Shown here piece after piece: positions 12,901-26,480 of a stretch of DNA of 64,000 nt; the stretch's first letter is position 1, and each line of letters begins with the position of its first letter. Made by a program: the position numbers and the translations under genes. The notes under the pieces were generated by a model, which saw only the letters and a list, made by a program, of their open reading frames with translations, ran no database searches and was not told the origin of the DNA. This stretch comes from Rhopalosiphum padi (lineage: Eukaryota; Arthropoda; Insecta; Hemiptera; Aphididae): the NCBI RefSeq assembly GCF_020882245.1, contig NC_083598.1, positions 31,409,858 to 31,473,857 of the forward strand. The letters run 5' to 3'.

Positions 12901-14400
12901 TCGACCAAATAATATTGTATATTAGTGATTATATTATTTATTAATAGTACATAATACGGCGTAGGTAATGAAAAAAAATATATACCTTTTAGTTAACAAA
13001 TGTTTATGAATATTACTGTCATTTTTATGTTTTGTTTTTAATCACCCTCGGGGTTGTTATCACTTATCACCCCTCGTATAGCACTCCACAAGATATTTTG
13101 TCGATTATTTGATTAAAAAGTCTACGTTGGCTAGTCTAACGTGTTGATATCATAGCACGGCCGCCGTTATATTTGGGGTGGTTTTCGATAAAAGGGGAAG
13201 AGAAATGGGTCATGATGAATAGTTCAAAATCCAATACATTTTTTCGGATCTTTCGCAATAAAGCGTTTTAAAGCGTTTAGTATTAAACACGAAGACGATG
13301 AATTGCTGTATATGACAGGAATATAAACGGCAATGAGGGCTACCTAGTGTTACTTATAAATATAAGAAAAACATTTTGCAGTTTGCATCCTATATGGCTG
13401 TGATGTTGGTTTTCTTATTGAACTGTCGTTAGTTGAATGTATAACTACAATCAGTTATAAAAAATTATATATTATATAATAATCCCTTTAAATAAACATA
13501 ATATAATTCGTTATTTTATTAACAGAAAAATATTTAAAATAATAATACAAAATGTCAAAATTGTAAGGAAATTGATTTTAGTTTAGATTATATGAATAAT
13601 ATTTACACGTGTACTTGAAAAATGCTGCTATTTATTAATAAATAAATACTGTTCTATTAATTTTTATAAAAACTTGCGCATTGCAATTTTTAATTTTAGA
13701 TATTAATTTTATTTATGTCTTAATAGTTTTAGATATTAAGTCGGTGTATATTCATTTTTATATAGATGTTAAAATTAAAAAATATAATGTAAATAACAAC
13801 TGTCAATATATTAAATATATATAGTAAAAATTAATTAATTATTTATAATAACTTATTTTTTAACACAATATTATGTAGTGTAATTTAATCATACTCAATA
13901 TCTGTATAGTTTATAGACTTTATTGTTAAAATGGTTGATAAACAAAACATTGTATAGAATTTATAATTTACGAGTATAATGCGCAAATAACATTGTAATT
14001 ATTAAAATAAAAGTAAATAATTCGGGAAAAGGTTTTCATTATGTTCATTGGCATTCACCACGTTACTTAATATACTCTTAGATAATCACATCGACTATAA
14101 GTAAGTATCGATTCAGAATGTAATAAAATGAAAATAAAAACTCAACTATCGAATTACTGTTTAAGTTTTCAGTTAGAAGTAGATCCAATTTTGTAATCTT
14201 AGCAGATTTAAATATGTATATAATATCCATATACTTTCAATGAAATCTTTTCTTAGTATTAAGGTTTTGAAGTAAAATTGAATCAACAAAGAGATGTACC
14301 TAATTAACATCGTATTTTAGTGTATAGTGTAGTGCGCGATTATATCTCTTTGTCCAAATTGAAAATGTTATTTTCCAAGAAAACCTTTTATCTGATTGTT
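12901..14400. other. AT-rich stretch with a complex segment at 13020-13350
   Basis: The segment 13020-13350 is of higher complexity but shows no open frame or motif that I can name. The rest is AT-rich and featureless. Confidence 0.4.
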
Positions 14401-15500
14401 TTGACGACAGTATAAATTGAGAAAAAGTGTGTGAAAGAAGAGAGAGAAAAAAGTATTTGCGAAATTCGAGTTGAGCAGCGAATACTCAGGTGAGATCCAA
14501 TATTAAACTGCTATTAGCAATAAGACTTTACATATCTTTTGAAAATTGAAACCAAATTATACTATATTAATAATTAGTCTAATAAAATAAATAAATCGTG
14601 TATTATCAAAATGATATTATTATAAAAATAAAAAAAAATGAAATATTTTCAGCAAAAGGTTGATCTTCATAAGACACCTATAATACATATGCGTTATTTT
14701 TTTTATTCAAAAATATACCTTATATGTGAATATTAACGATTATTTTATGAAAATAATCAATCCGTTGTTTAGCGGGGGAAAATGATATCTATTGTACGAG
14801 GATAGTAGAATAAAACCACACCAGATGCATTTCGTGAAATACCATTCAACCAAGTTAGACTATTGGCGGTGAAGGGGGGGGGGGTGAATGGATGTTGAGA
14901 GATTCTTTACAAGAACGTAGTAATTATATATTCAAAGATTAACAAAGGAGTTGCACACGCCGAGAATTTGTTCGCAATTATGCGCGTCTAAGGAACTGTT
15001 AACCGTCTCACCTAGTTGGATGGAGGTTTTTTTTTTAAAAAAATCATTATATTTGATAAACTTTCCCGAGTATAAGGTCTCTTTTGTTTCAAGATGTGTT
15101 ATGTTTTTTAATTTTATCACCGTACACTGAAGCAGAATTACCCATCTCGCTCTGATTATTGTTGTTTCTTGTTTGTTTCCCATTCAATCCGGAGACTCGG
15201 TAAACTTGAGCCAAGAATTACGAAAAAGAGAGACACCGGTCGTCGTCCCGCGAGGTGTTAATCTTCAATGAATTAGTCAAAATGGTATTAACATTCAAGA
15301 GACACTCTACGCAAAAGTTTTCAACTCTGTTAACCGAAACATTATTCCTTATTAAGTTCGTACTAATTAAAGTCAACCCAGCTTTATCGTTGGATTTCGG
15401 GGACCAGGGAAGATGAAAAAAAAACCCAAAAAACTTAAACACTTTTGAAACTACTTTGAAACCGCAGGACACTTAAAATGCTAATTTGTTTGCTCTGCTC
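14401..15500. other. complex non-coding segment with TCF-like sites
   Basis: Contains a TATA-like tataaatt near 14411, a GA-rich run and a splice-donor-like CTCAG/GTGAGA near 14487-14497, which together could mark an untranslated exon but are not proof. It also holds an 11-G run (14874-14884) and two adjacent TCF/pangolin-like sites, TTCAAAGAT (14931-14939) and AACAAAGG (14941-14948). From about 14900 to 15470 the sequence is complex with no credible long frame. Candidate regulatory DNA. Confidence 0.25.
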
Positions 15501-17419
15501 AACTATAATTCAAGACTCAAAGTATTCCGACGACGTTATACAATCATTTTACATACGTATCAAATTTGTCTAGAGCATTATAAAACACGTCCGCCTCACA
15601 AAATATAAAAAACTATTATGAACTTTTAGCTGGTAAAAAACGTGTTCTTAAAAATATACAGTGATAAAATAATAAAATAAAATCTCACTAAAAAAATAGG
15701 ACAATTCAAGGTTATTTAATTAAATATATTATATGTTTGATTAAATTAAAAAAAAATATTGTCATCTGCAGTAATTCTAAATGATATATTTGTTATTGAT
15801 ATGATTTATCAAACGTTTATAATATAATTTAAATTTTTTGTTCATAAAATTTAATTTACACAATAATATTATTTATATATTTTATAACTATGTATTATAA
15901 TATAATCTATCTTGCGCTCATTTGTCTCAATAAGTAATTATTAATTAATCCATGTTTCAGATTAAAATTACATAATATATTGTTTGTATTTTAGTACCTA
16001 TAATCGTATACTTACCGATAAGATTTATTTTTTGCAAAAACTTCATTACCTAACAAAAATATTTTGATAATAGTTATAGTGTGTTAGTAATTACCCGTGG
16101 TGTATATGATTATTTTACGAATATAAATCAAACCACTTTGAAACATCTTTAGCAAAGCGCTATAATAATATAATTAATAGTAATAAACAAAAGATAATAA
16201 ATAATATGTTAGAAACTTACATAACATATATTATAAGATAATGAGAAATAGATTATACCAAGTTGACTTAATTTATGAAATGCGGTAAAAATCGGAATTA
16301 TGTGTGTTTTTAGTTTTAAAAAGAATAAAGAGATTAAAATTTAAGGAAAAAACGATAATAAAATATAACGTTATCTGGTTTCCTTTGACGTTTTTTTTCT
16401 TTTTTTTTTTTAAATATAAATACGAAGTCTTAAATTGAATAGTTTGCAGTAATTTCCTTCACCCCGTTCATGATAATGTTAAAATAGGTTTCTTTTAATT
16501 ACTTTTTCTCTGCAGAAAAAAAATAACTATTCGCTATAATAAATTCTTGACAAAAGATTAGTGTTCGTGGCAGCACCGTTTACACGAAGAAATATTAAGT
16601 TCCAAATGAATAGAAACATTTTGTCGTCAATGACATTCACGGCAATTTAAAGACTTTCTACCTCTCTCCGTCCATTTTTAAACTGGACTTGACTTTATGT
16701 ATACATTTAAAAAATAGTTAATTAACTCTTTATAATTACAATTATTGTTTTTTTTTCATGTAAATTATAATTTTTTTTATTATTTATTCCACGCGCTAAT
16801 TTCATTTTAATCTTAAACTTAAATATAAGCGTAGAAAATATATTCCTAAATAAAAATACATACCAAATTAATATTTAAGTAGAACTACTAGATTTATGAA
16901 AACATAGTTTGTTGATTTTTTGACGAATATGTTTAAAATATATCTTTATAAAGTTTAATATTTTACTATGTGAACTTTTAAAATCAGAAACAAGTCAATA
17001 GACAATAGTAGCATTTATTTAAATGTTAAATTCTATCGAATCGTAATTATTTTATACATGTTTAAAATGACAAATACTATATTTTCAAATTTTCAGTTTA
17101 ATAAGTAATAACATTACAGTTGGATATATTTTGAAATCCACGAGTTATACAATATGATACGCTAATTAATACTTATACTTTTTATTGTTTAATTGTGATG
17201 TGCGATCTATAGTTTTTTGTTTTTGTACCATAAGTATATTTTTTAGAAATTGTTAATTTAGATAAGTATAATTTTTAAAAAGAAGTCGCTTATTAGTGAC
17301 AATTTTAATGCCATAAGTCATGAAACCATTTATTTTTAATACGACGGAGAGGATTCTCAAGCAAACGAGCTAGCATAGATATTCGTATATCTTGCAACTA
17401 ACATACCTATAATGTATAT
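15501..17419. other. AT-rich stretch
   Basis: AT-rich non-coding DNA. A modestly complex patch at about 16480-16690 has no recognisable frame. Nothing else is supportable. Confidence 0.45.
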
Positions 17420-19060
17420 GCTTTATTTATATGTGTAAAACGATTTTATATGAAATATTAAGACGCAATGAAAATTTACCAGACAGACAACGTAAGAAAC
17501 AAATGAGAACGTATTAAATGAAACGGAAGAAAAAAGCTGTACTGGGAAATATAAATAGAAAACGTTGACATGATTGGCCACACACAGCGACGCGGTGTCA
17601 CAGACTGCACAACCCGATAACAACAGACGGTAATAATACTATCGATATAAAACGTGCAAGAGTTGCCAAGGACAATCGGCATTCGGCAACGATGCGGTCC
17701 GTTCATTATTTATCAGTTCGTATGACAAGAGACGGGACGAACGAGACACGTCCACGGAAAGCGAATATAACGGTGAGCTGCAGGAAAATTATCTGTTTTT
17801 AAATCAATCAACCAGACGAAAATCATCGTCAAAACGGCGACATAAAATAATTTGCATTTCATTGTAATAGGGTAACAATATTTTATATTAAACGTAACAT
17901 TCGTTGACAGTTAAATATCTTAAAAATATAAGTACCTTTATTATACTTTTCGCGTAAATATTGACAATCAACAATATAGAAGTCGTTATCTATAATTTAT
18001 TGTAATAATAAATTTGTATTTTTCTCACGTCTTTTGACGTTACTACGCTCATACGACTAATGTTTTGACGATAAAATGTCAAGTCGAAAATACGTATTTA
18101 CAATATACGTATATGCAAATATATTATATGTATAGGTAGTAGGTACCTACACTCAGCAAAGTAATATAGTTTTATTTGAGTTTGTATACACCATACAGCG
18201 AAACTCTTTGACGTTTGACATTACGAAAGAGTGATGCTTATACCTTTGAAACTTTCTGTCCGCTGAGGTACAAATTGTTAAATATCGAAATGCGTGGTAT
18301 GTGTAGTACTATATATTATTATAATATAAAGTACGTTTGACGAACGGTTTTGGGCCTTTTTTTCGTTAGTGAATTGCCGACGGCAGGCGGGTCGCATTTT
18401 CGTTAAGGTTACGCATATTTTATACGATATATTAATAACAATTATATATAACATGATATTCCCACTCGTATATTGGTTTCTCACTCGGGGAGTGTAATGT
18501 AAGACCATCGGCGGTAAACGATAGGCGTCCGCGTTGTCAGGACTCTTATTTATGAGCACACTTAATGTTTAAAACGTATAAAAAATAAAATAATAATAAT
18601 AAAAACCGGAGGCTCGGCAATTTGCGCACGTTATTATATAACACAACGTGCGAGTTTAGTGCGCCTCGGTGACGGCGGATGGGCAATTAGCGTGCCGGCG
18701 CAGATAGTATTATGGCGAATAAATTCCGACGTTTCGTTATAGGCGTTATCGGTTCAACGACGAAGGTCGGGTTTTCTTCTCGACTACGAAAAAAAAAAAT
18801 CGAATGTCCCGAAACTCAATGAATCCGTTATACGGTTAGGTAATAATTGTAAATACATTATAATGTATTGTATTGTATTGACAGGAATATAGTAGGTATG
18901 GGTGGACACTGCCGGTTAAAAAATTGCATTAATCGCGGGCGAGCGCGCGGGTAGTTTCCGGAATCAAATTTTACGAAATCGACAACACAATATTGATGTG
19001 CACCGGATACGAGTGTACGACGGTTTCGGATATGGCGAGAATCGCATGGCATCACAATTC
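17420..19060. other. GC-richer patches, candidate regulatory DNA
   Basis: Two complex patches (about 17460-17790 and 18480-19060) are separated by AT-rich DNA. The first has an ATG-led plus-strand frame from about 17692 that ends soon after a donor-like GTGAGC near 17772; it is short and unrecognised. The second has CpG and overlapping short frames on the minus strand. No domain or RNA was recognised. Confidence 0.25.
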
Positions 19061-20360
19061 AATAGTAATATTGTAATAACGATATTATATGATTATTATT
19101 GGGTAATATACAATGATACTATGTATAGGCGTTTGCGATAAATTTTCCACTGCAGACAGTATTCATCGATCAATCGAGTAGTTCGTCACCGGATATAATG
19201 TATATTATATAATATTGTATATTATAATAGATTAAATTGTCGTGACTCTGGTTGGGATACACACATACGTGTGCGATGTTTTGTTGTAAAACGGAAGTCG
19301 GGCGAGTTCATATAACGCACGCATACGTAGGAATAGCGCATAGTGAATTCTGCAATGGTGGAGGGGGACGGGCTAAACTATATGAATGTAATTTGACAAC
19401 AACAAAAACCTTCTGTCGTTGGTTTTTGCGATTTCCCGGCAAATTATTATTGGACAATTTAAAAAACAGCATCTGTAAAATAGGTGAGCTAACCTTTATG
19501 TTCGTTTTCAAATCATCTAAATTACATTGATATGATTCGACAACATTTTCAGAGCACTTCAAATATTTCATTACGTGTAACACGTTTCTCCGATCTTTTT
19601 TCGCGACCGATCAATATAGCGCAACTATATGTATTGATCCCGTCGACCATTCTCTATATTATCATATCTCCGTCTTTCCATCAGAAATACTACGCACACG
19701 ACGGACGACTTATATTTTAAGTGTAAATTGGATAATTTAGTTCTGCAGCATTGCATACGATATTATTTTATGCTCAGGAGTGTAATCTTTATATTTATCA
19801 TGTATACGCATGAGCTCTACGATGACAGCTATTGGATATCATTATATTATAATATACATTATACCGTTCTGCGTATTTAAATAATAAAAATAGCATATAC
19901 CTATACGGATTTCGTCGGTTCGAAATTATACTTCTCCACTGCCACCGCCAAAGCCAGAGCGTATAATGAGTGTTAATCCCGAGCGCATATAAATAAGAGG
20001 ATTTAACAATCGTTAAGATAATTTTTAATGACCGCTAGAGAAAAGTGCGAGGTACGCCTCACCCCCCAGTCGCCATCGTTTGATTGGTGACGTTGTAACT
20101 AACACTTAACGTTAATCAGAGGGTAAAAAAGGGGAATACGATAATTACACTCTAGGTATATATATATATGCACATCTATATAGTAGTGGTAGTGGTGGCG
20201 GTGATCCCTAAATTTACAATCTCAAAATCCGAATAAAAAAAATATTTTTCGCGTAAAAATTAGAATTTCCCCTACCGTATGAAAACGCATTAAGTTGCAT
20301 TAATGCGATTAGCGCTGCCACACCCGACATGGCGCATCGGTCGTTAAGATACTGTTAGAG
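19061..20360. other. mixed stretch with a homeodomain-site-rich segment
   Basis: The segment 19920-20350 is complex and carries many TAAT/ATTA cores (for example around 20003-20030 and 20289-20312), a short TA tract near 20158-20170 and no credible frame. Overlapping frames at 19252-19720 on both strands are short and unrecognised. Candidate enhancer-type DNA. Confidence 0.25.
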
Positions 20361-23300
20361 AAACTTCTTCAAATTAGGTGTTGACTTGTTTAAGACATAT
20401 TTTGTATTTTAGAAAAACAAAAAAAAAGTTTTAAATATGTGCCTTAGTCTATAGTGAATGAACATGATTACCGAGTTAACGGATATACCTTCGCTTAATG
20501 TAAGCCACACACACCATATATTTCCTGGCTATTCTCATATATGTATAAATTATTGTATTATTGAATGAATATAGGTTTATATAGAATAATCGGTACAGTC
20601 AACGGTTTCATACGACGTACTTACTAAAAAGAAACAAATGCCTACTGCAGTATTATTATAATTTACACATGTCGACATTTTAAGTTGAAAACATATTATT
20701 GTCTCGATAGAATTCATACAGTTCTAAGTTTCTACCAAGCTTGAATTGTTTCGTTTTAAATACATAAATTAATTTAATGGTCGTTATAATATTATTATGA
20801 CTATCATATTTTTGATACTTAAAAACGACAATACAATAAAACGGACATTATATATCTTTCTTAGCAAAACTATAATTTAATTACGTTAATACTGTTGTCA
20901 CTATAAATATAATTATTATACAGACAATAATTATCATTTAAATTAGTTCGCTGTATAATTAAAATAATTTTTGTTGTTGTATTTAATATATTATTATCTT
21001 TTGTTTAATATACATAAATCTCGATTATCAAGAAGTTACGTAGATGTAGTACTTAAAATATTTGTTAAGTAGTGGATCGAGAAGACTTCGTAAGTCTTAT
21101 TTTATTCTATGGTATTTTTTAAATACCATTCGTCCGTCTAAATTGCACGCTGACAAAAGTTTTCAATAATTGCAGGTTGCTAAACCAAGTCAATAATCGA
21201 TGAATAGTGACAGTAATAGATGTGTACAATATGATGCCACTATGCAAGTGGATATACAAACGACAAAAATACGGTTTACCATGTCAACATATTTTATAGT
21301 GTAAAACAAAGTATAATCTGTTCTCAAGAGTTATTTTAGAATATTAACGTATATCTACTTATTTTAAACAAATTGTAAATGATTAGTGTGGTTAAAAATA
21401 AAAAATGTCCAAAGTTTTTTTCTAGTAAGTCTTGCTTTTCTAGTTTTATTTGTTTCAATGCTAACAATAAGTATACGGAATTGCGGGTAGTTGTCGCATA
21501 GTTTCAAATGTTCCAATATTCAGCTAGATGGCGATAACAGGGAGAAATATAAAATATAATTCATAATATTATCATCTGTTGTACTGTACAGTGTACATAA
21601 ATTAAACTGTTTAAAATTATTATTTACTATATACAACTTTTATTCTATTAATTTATAAACTGTTATTATTTTTTTAAATAAAACGATTGACTGCCATTAC
21701 AAAAATAACACGGGTAGATAGTTTCGATAAAGGCTAATTGTTTAATGGTTGGGTATCAGCAGAAAAAAATAAATTGAAAATCCTCAAACGTAAGTGCCAC
21801 ACGTGTTTGTCCCCGTCACAATAATTTATTTTTTAATTAATATTTTTTCTTTATATCCTATAGGAATGCCTTTTTAATTATTTTTATTTATAGTAAATTA
21901 TTGAAATTAAAAACAAATTATTTTTTTTCCGTATTCTTTATCAATTTTAAAAAGTGAATTTTCAGTACCAATTTTTCTAAAAAATTAAAATTTTAAATAA
22001 TTAATTTTCTTAAATGTATACAAAAAGTTATTAATTTTCTAATTGAAAATAAATCAATACAAGTGAATATAATTCTTGTTAAAAATTAACTAATACATGA
22101 ATGCCTATAATAGAAATTAATAATCCACGTTTTAGAAAAAAAATATTAGAACTATAAATTGTTAGATTTGTATTTCATTTTTTCTTTTAAAATTAAGCTA
22201 AAACATTAATTAGTAATCAATATTAATTATAATTAATGACTTAACCATGTATATTAGTTTACAATGTGTGCGTAAATAAAATAATCTCGGCATTTCGTCT
22301 TATTTTTAAATATTGGAATTATTTCCGAAACTATTATTTTTTCATAGCTTAAGTAAGATTAAAATGTAATAAAAAAAAAAACATAAATATGTAAAACATT
22401 ATATGATATAAAAAATAAATTATATCGTCGATTAAATGTTTATGTATGAAGAAACGTTGACAAACATAGATTATAGAGCTTATCAGGGTACGGAGAAGAA
22501 GATAAGTCAACTGCTCGATGAAATAAGAGATCATATGTGTATAAATTATTCTACATTGAATACGTATCATAAAAATAACAGTACCTACAAAGATTTCATA
22601 ATCGTGCGCTCATAAAACAAATAAATACGTAATAGTAATCGACGTATTAAGAATAATCACGTTATTATTTTAGGTACACATGCGTGGTATTCCGGTGATA
22701 TCATATTATGTGTAATATTTGTATATAGAATATTTTTCTAATCCATCTGTACAGCATGCACCTAATTAGTAAGTACTTGTTTAATATTACGCTTTTGCAA
22801 ATAACAATAACAACAAAAAAGCGTTGATGATTAAAAAAAAAAAAAGCCTTCGATAGCGTCAAGTACTTACTGTACAACAACATTGCGTATACCTACATTT
22901 TTTTTTTTTATGACGTTTATTTATCGTCTAATAAAAACTTAAACGCCGCAATACCGTATAATTTATACAACAAGCGAATATAAAAATTCTGAAATGCGCT
23001 ACGGACATTGTTAAACACGGTCTCTAACTATGTGATTACGACCTGGATAAAAAACTTTGTTTTTTATCCTCCGAACCTAAAACTTAATACAGATAGTTCT
23101 ACGCGTTATACCGCGTGTATATACACTGCGTCATAAAAACACAAATTTCCTAAGTGCAATAACTGTTTGTAAGGTATAGTCATATAATACACACACAGCA
23201 GTCTCCCGCTGCTCATTAATGAAAACAAATAAATGAAATATATGAAATCAATAGAGTTTATCATTGTAGGTATTGTGCACATGTACACATGCGCACTTTC

Positions 23301-23560
23301 AACTATAATACATACATGTGTATATATTACACTTAAGTATGTATATATACCTATATATGTATATACGTATAGGTAATGTTCGAGATACATCTCTTGAATA
23401 TATTTGAAATATTCGTGAGATATTAAAAAAAATAAAAAACACAATCATCGTACCTTCGCCCGATGTGCGTTTTACGGTTATTGGAAATCGTGTGTTTTTT
23501 TTTTATTATTTTCAATTTTAGGAGAATTTTGTTTTGGAAAACGGCTTATGGAGAGGAACG
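20361..23560. other. AT-rich desert
   Basis: Long AT-rich stretch with A and T runs and short Alu-free simple sequence. No gene, RNA or element was recognised. Two adjacent short hairpins lie at 21082-21129. Frames at 22349-22883 and 23106-23444 on the minus strand are Y/I/F-rich by-products of AT content. Confidence 0.45.
21082..21129. repeat. two adjacent short inverted repeats
   Basis: aagactt/aagtctt with a 3-nt loop (21082-21098) is followed 10 nt later by atggtattt/aaataccat with a 3-nt loop (21109-21129). Both are perfect. Function unknown; chance is possible in AT-rich DNA. Confidence 0.8.
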
Positions 23561-24081
23561 CATTCGATTTAGAGTCGGCGTATCATAACAGTAAGTAATA
23601 ATAATAACATTCAGCGCAGACAACTCTCGCAATACGTTTCGACGATGACGACGGCGGTGCTGTCGTCGTCATCGATACAATACCACCACGCTGTGCCATA
23701 AAGGCGTCGTGAAACTTAAATCAAATTCCGTCCGACTTCCGGTAGTACACGCCGCATGCCTCGATCAAAAAAAATTGCCTCTCGCACTGCACACGGATAA
23801 CCAATCACGGGCCGAATACTTCCAACACACACACACACAAATATATATATGTGCGTGTATTTATTATAGGTGTGCGTGCGGTAGTCATATAATATCGTAG
23901 TATCATGTCGATTCAATATTGCAGCAAAGTTTTCGATCCCGAGATTTCATCCATATAAAGGAGCGCGGTGACGTAGGCGATTTGAGAGAGGCGGCGGAGT
24001 TTACGAGGGAATATCACCAACGTCCTTATATTCGTGCACACACGTATAAGAGAGTCGTGTAAGAATCAATGGGCGAGTGGA

Positions 24082-24099
24082 GGGTGGGAAGGGGGGGGG
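24082..24099 (+). repeat. G-quadruplex-type G-run cluster
   Basis: GGG-T-GGG-AA-followed by nine G fits the usual four-run pattern with short loops on the plus strand. Structure formation is inference. Confidence 0.6.
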
Positions 24100-24784
24100 A
24101 AGAAAGAGACGTGAGTGAGACGCAAAGGCAAAACGGGCGACCCATCTGGTGCCGTATACCCCGGTTGATTGTCTATTTTTCGCCGTCCCGTGCGACTCCA
24201 ATAATATTTCTCGTTCCTTTATATAATAATATATATTTTATTTTATCGCACGCATTTCCTCGCATCTTCCGCCGCACCGCCCACTCTTTATTCCTGGTTT
24301 TCTTATATATATATATATATCCTAAACGGTCTTTGCGGAAATTGGCCCATTCCAAAGCCACAGACATAACCGTCTTAATTCTCCGTGTCAGATTTACAGA
24401 TACGTACGTGCCCGGTCCGGCAAACATATGGTTTCTTAATAATAATATAATAACGACAACGCACGACCGGCTACGGGACACGATGTAATAATAATAATAT
24501 ATAATAACTAATAACAACGAAACGACCGCGACCGACGTCGGCTGTCCCCAACGAGTTCGGCAACCTATTTTATTTTTCTGGAAGCGTATATAATAGGGTT
24601 TGAGTTGGAACGAGTTATACGCGCGTAACTCCTTTGCGCAACGGTAACGATCGGCACGTCTTTCGTCCGAATAACCGTCCAAAAACGGTATTGTGCATAA
24701 CACAGTGCATAATACATAGAATATTACAATATATTAGCGCGGTATACGACTTAGCAATAGATTCGTTGGGTTTGCATTTATTTT

Positions 24785-24853
24785 GGGAGGATGCGATTGA
24801 CGGTGGTATTGAAAAACTAGAAATACAGCCGTAATATTATTTAATATCCTCCC
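24785..24853. repeat. extended imperfect hairpin
   Basis: gggaggat (24785-24792) pairs with atcctccc (24846-24853). Inside, acgg (24800-24803) pairs with ccgt (24829-24832) and gtatt (24806-24810) with aatac (24822-24826), leaving a 2x2 internal loop and an 11-nt terminal loop. The two stems are separated by uneven internal loops, unlike a standard microRNA precursor. Could be a structured RNA element or chance. Confidence 0.5.
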
Positions 24854-25209
24854 GCGACCAAAAACTATGACGCGGGTAATAAAATCGGATAATGCGATAC
24901 CATTCATAATATTAATCCAGCCCAATATTATATAGGTACTTTGTGAGAAATTTCAAACGTATCGTCGAGTCATTGAAAATCATCACTATGAGTTTTCATC
25001 ACAGATTTAGGAGACACGATTTTTGTAAAACAATTAAACGGAAACCGCCCATTGCATTCATCGAACACGTGTATACCTACCTACCGAGTACCGCGGTATC
25101 AGTCTCGACCTGTAATTGTCACGCGTATAGAACGGGTCGAAATACATACACGCGTGTATACGTATATAATTAACGAACGGGTCCTTTCAAAGCGGTCGCG
25201 AGTGGTGGT

Positions 25210-25228
25210 GGGGGGGGGGGGGGGGGGG
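25210..25228 (+). repeat. (G)19 run
   Basis: Uninterrupted run of 19 G. This is unusual for an AT-rich genome, and its length in an assembly is unreliable. Confidence 0.85.
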
Positions 25229-26139
25229 CGGTGAGCAGCGAGTCCGGTGACGTTAATTTCGCGCTTTACATGTTATTATGTATTATACAGTTTCGAGGCC
25301 AGTTGATTTATTGAACAGCACGTCCCGTCCGTAGGCGTGGTGTGTACGCGTGTAACCGGGTAGAGGAGACCGACCGACGACGGTGACCCAATTCCGATGG
25401 AAATCGGCGGTAGTTTATGTGAATATTTGATATATCAATTAATAACGGCAGCAGTGGCTGCAGCGGTCGTCGTTGTCGTCGTCGCCGTCGCCGTGGCCGT
25501 TTGATCTCGGGCACCCCAAACGGAATCGCTAACAACGCACAATAGTGACCCGAACGAGAGGTATTAAATATATTATTTCAGAGCGCGTCCCGTTATAGCG
25601 CACACCGCCACCGATGGCCTCTTCCTCATCCACAATATATAGCTATAGGTACATAATATATAGGTGTATATAGGTACTCGCGCGGGGCTTTGTTGTATAC
25701 ACCCATGTAATAATATATAATGTACTCTTTGACGAGACGCAGATTAACGGCAGACACCTCGTAATTAGCAAAGCGAATCCCCTGCGGTTTGCAACGACTA
25801 CGTCGACGTAGACGTTTCTAATATTATATACACATAATATTGATAATAATAATTATATTATAATCTCGCGTGTGCGTATATATATATATATATACGCGGG
25901 AACCGCAAGCCCACCCGCCACGACGTCACACGACAAGCCTACACGAACCAAGCCTTTGCCGCACGTCTCGCCCTCGCGGCGCACGTCCTCCGGACTTAAA
26001 ACGTCGACGCCTTTATTAATAATTTCAATATTATGAATACTATGCGTTTACAAGCTAGACACAGGTAGTGAGTATTCGCCGTTCGCCCGCCAGCGGGGTC
26101 CGACGAGCGGGCGGGTAACTTTGCAGCGTGCGCAAAGGG

Positions 26140-26141
<2 letters not shown>

Positions 26142-26170
<29 letters not shown>
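26142..26170. repeat. (TAA)n microsatellite
   Basis: Uninterrupted TAA repeat of about 29 nt. Confidence 0.92.
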
Positions 26171-26480
26171 GTCATAATAACGATGCCACCTCTGCCGCCG
26201 CCGCCACAGCCACCCCGGACGATACACATAGGTACACATTGTACGTGATCGCAGGATTAGAGAATGATATATTATACATACACCTGTATATGTTTAGACT
26301 TGTCGGTGCCAAAGGGCGATACGTGTCATTACCAAAGGGAAGATATTATGTGTCGATATTTTAATATTATATGAAATCCATTCCAGTCGTTGCGTCTAGT
26401 TGTGCGGTCGTGATGCATAATAGTTGATATCTTGACGCGCATAAGCGGCCGTGTTATTAAAACCGGCATAGGGTACGTGT

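Larger units (their letters stand above)
23561..26480. other. GC-rich block C, candidate regulatory DNA
   Basis: The longest uninterrupted GC-richer block in the left half. It contains CA, TA, AAT and poly-G tracts, (CGT/CGC)-rich stretches, a G-quadruplex-type run (24082-24099), a 19-G run (25210-25228) and an extended hairpin (24785-24853). Overlapping frames up to 176 codons (24173-24703, minus) carry homopolymer Y or I runs from repeats and show no domain. No splice-bounded exon that I can defend. Confidence 0.3.

Noticed and set aside
24173..24703. 176-codon minus-strand frame
   Set aside because: Contains repeat-derived Y and I runs, overlaps a 139-codon plus frame and has no domain or splice context.
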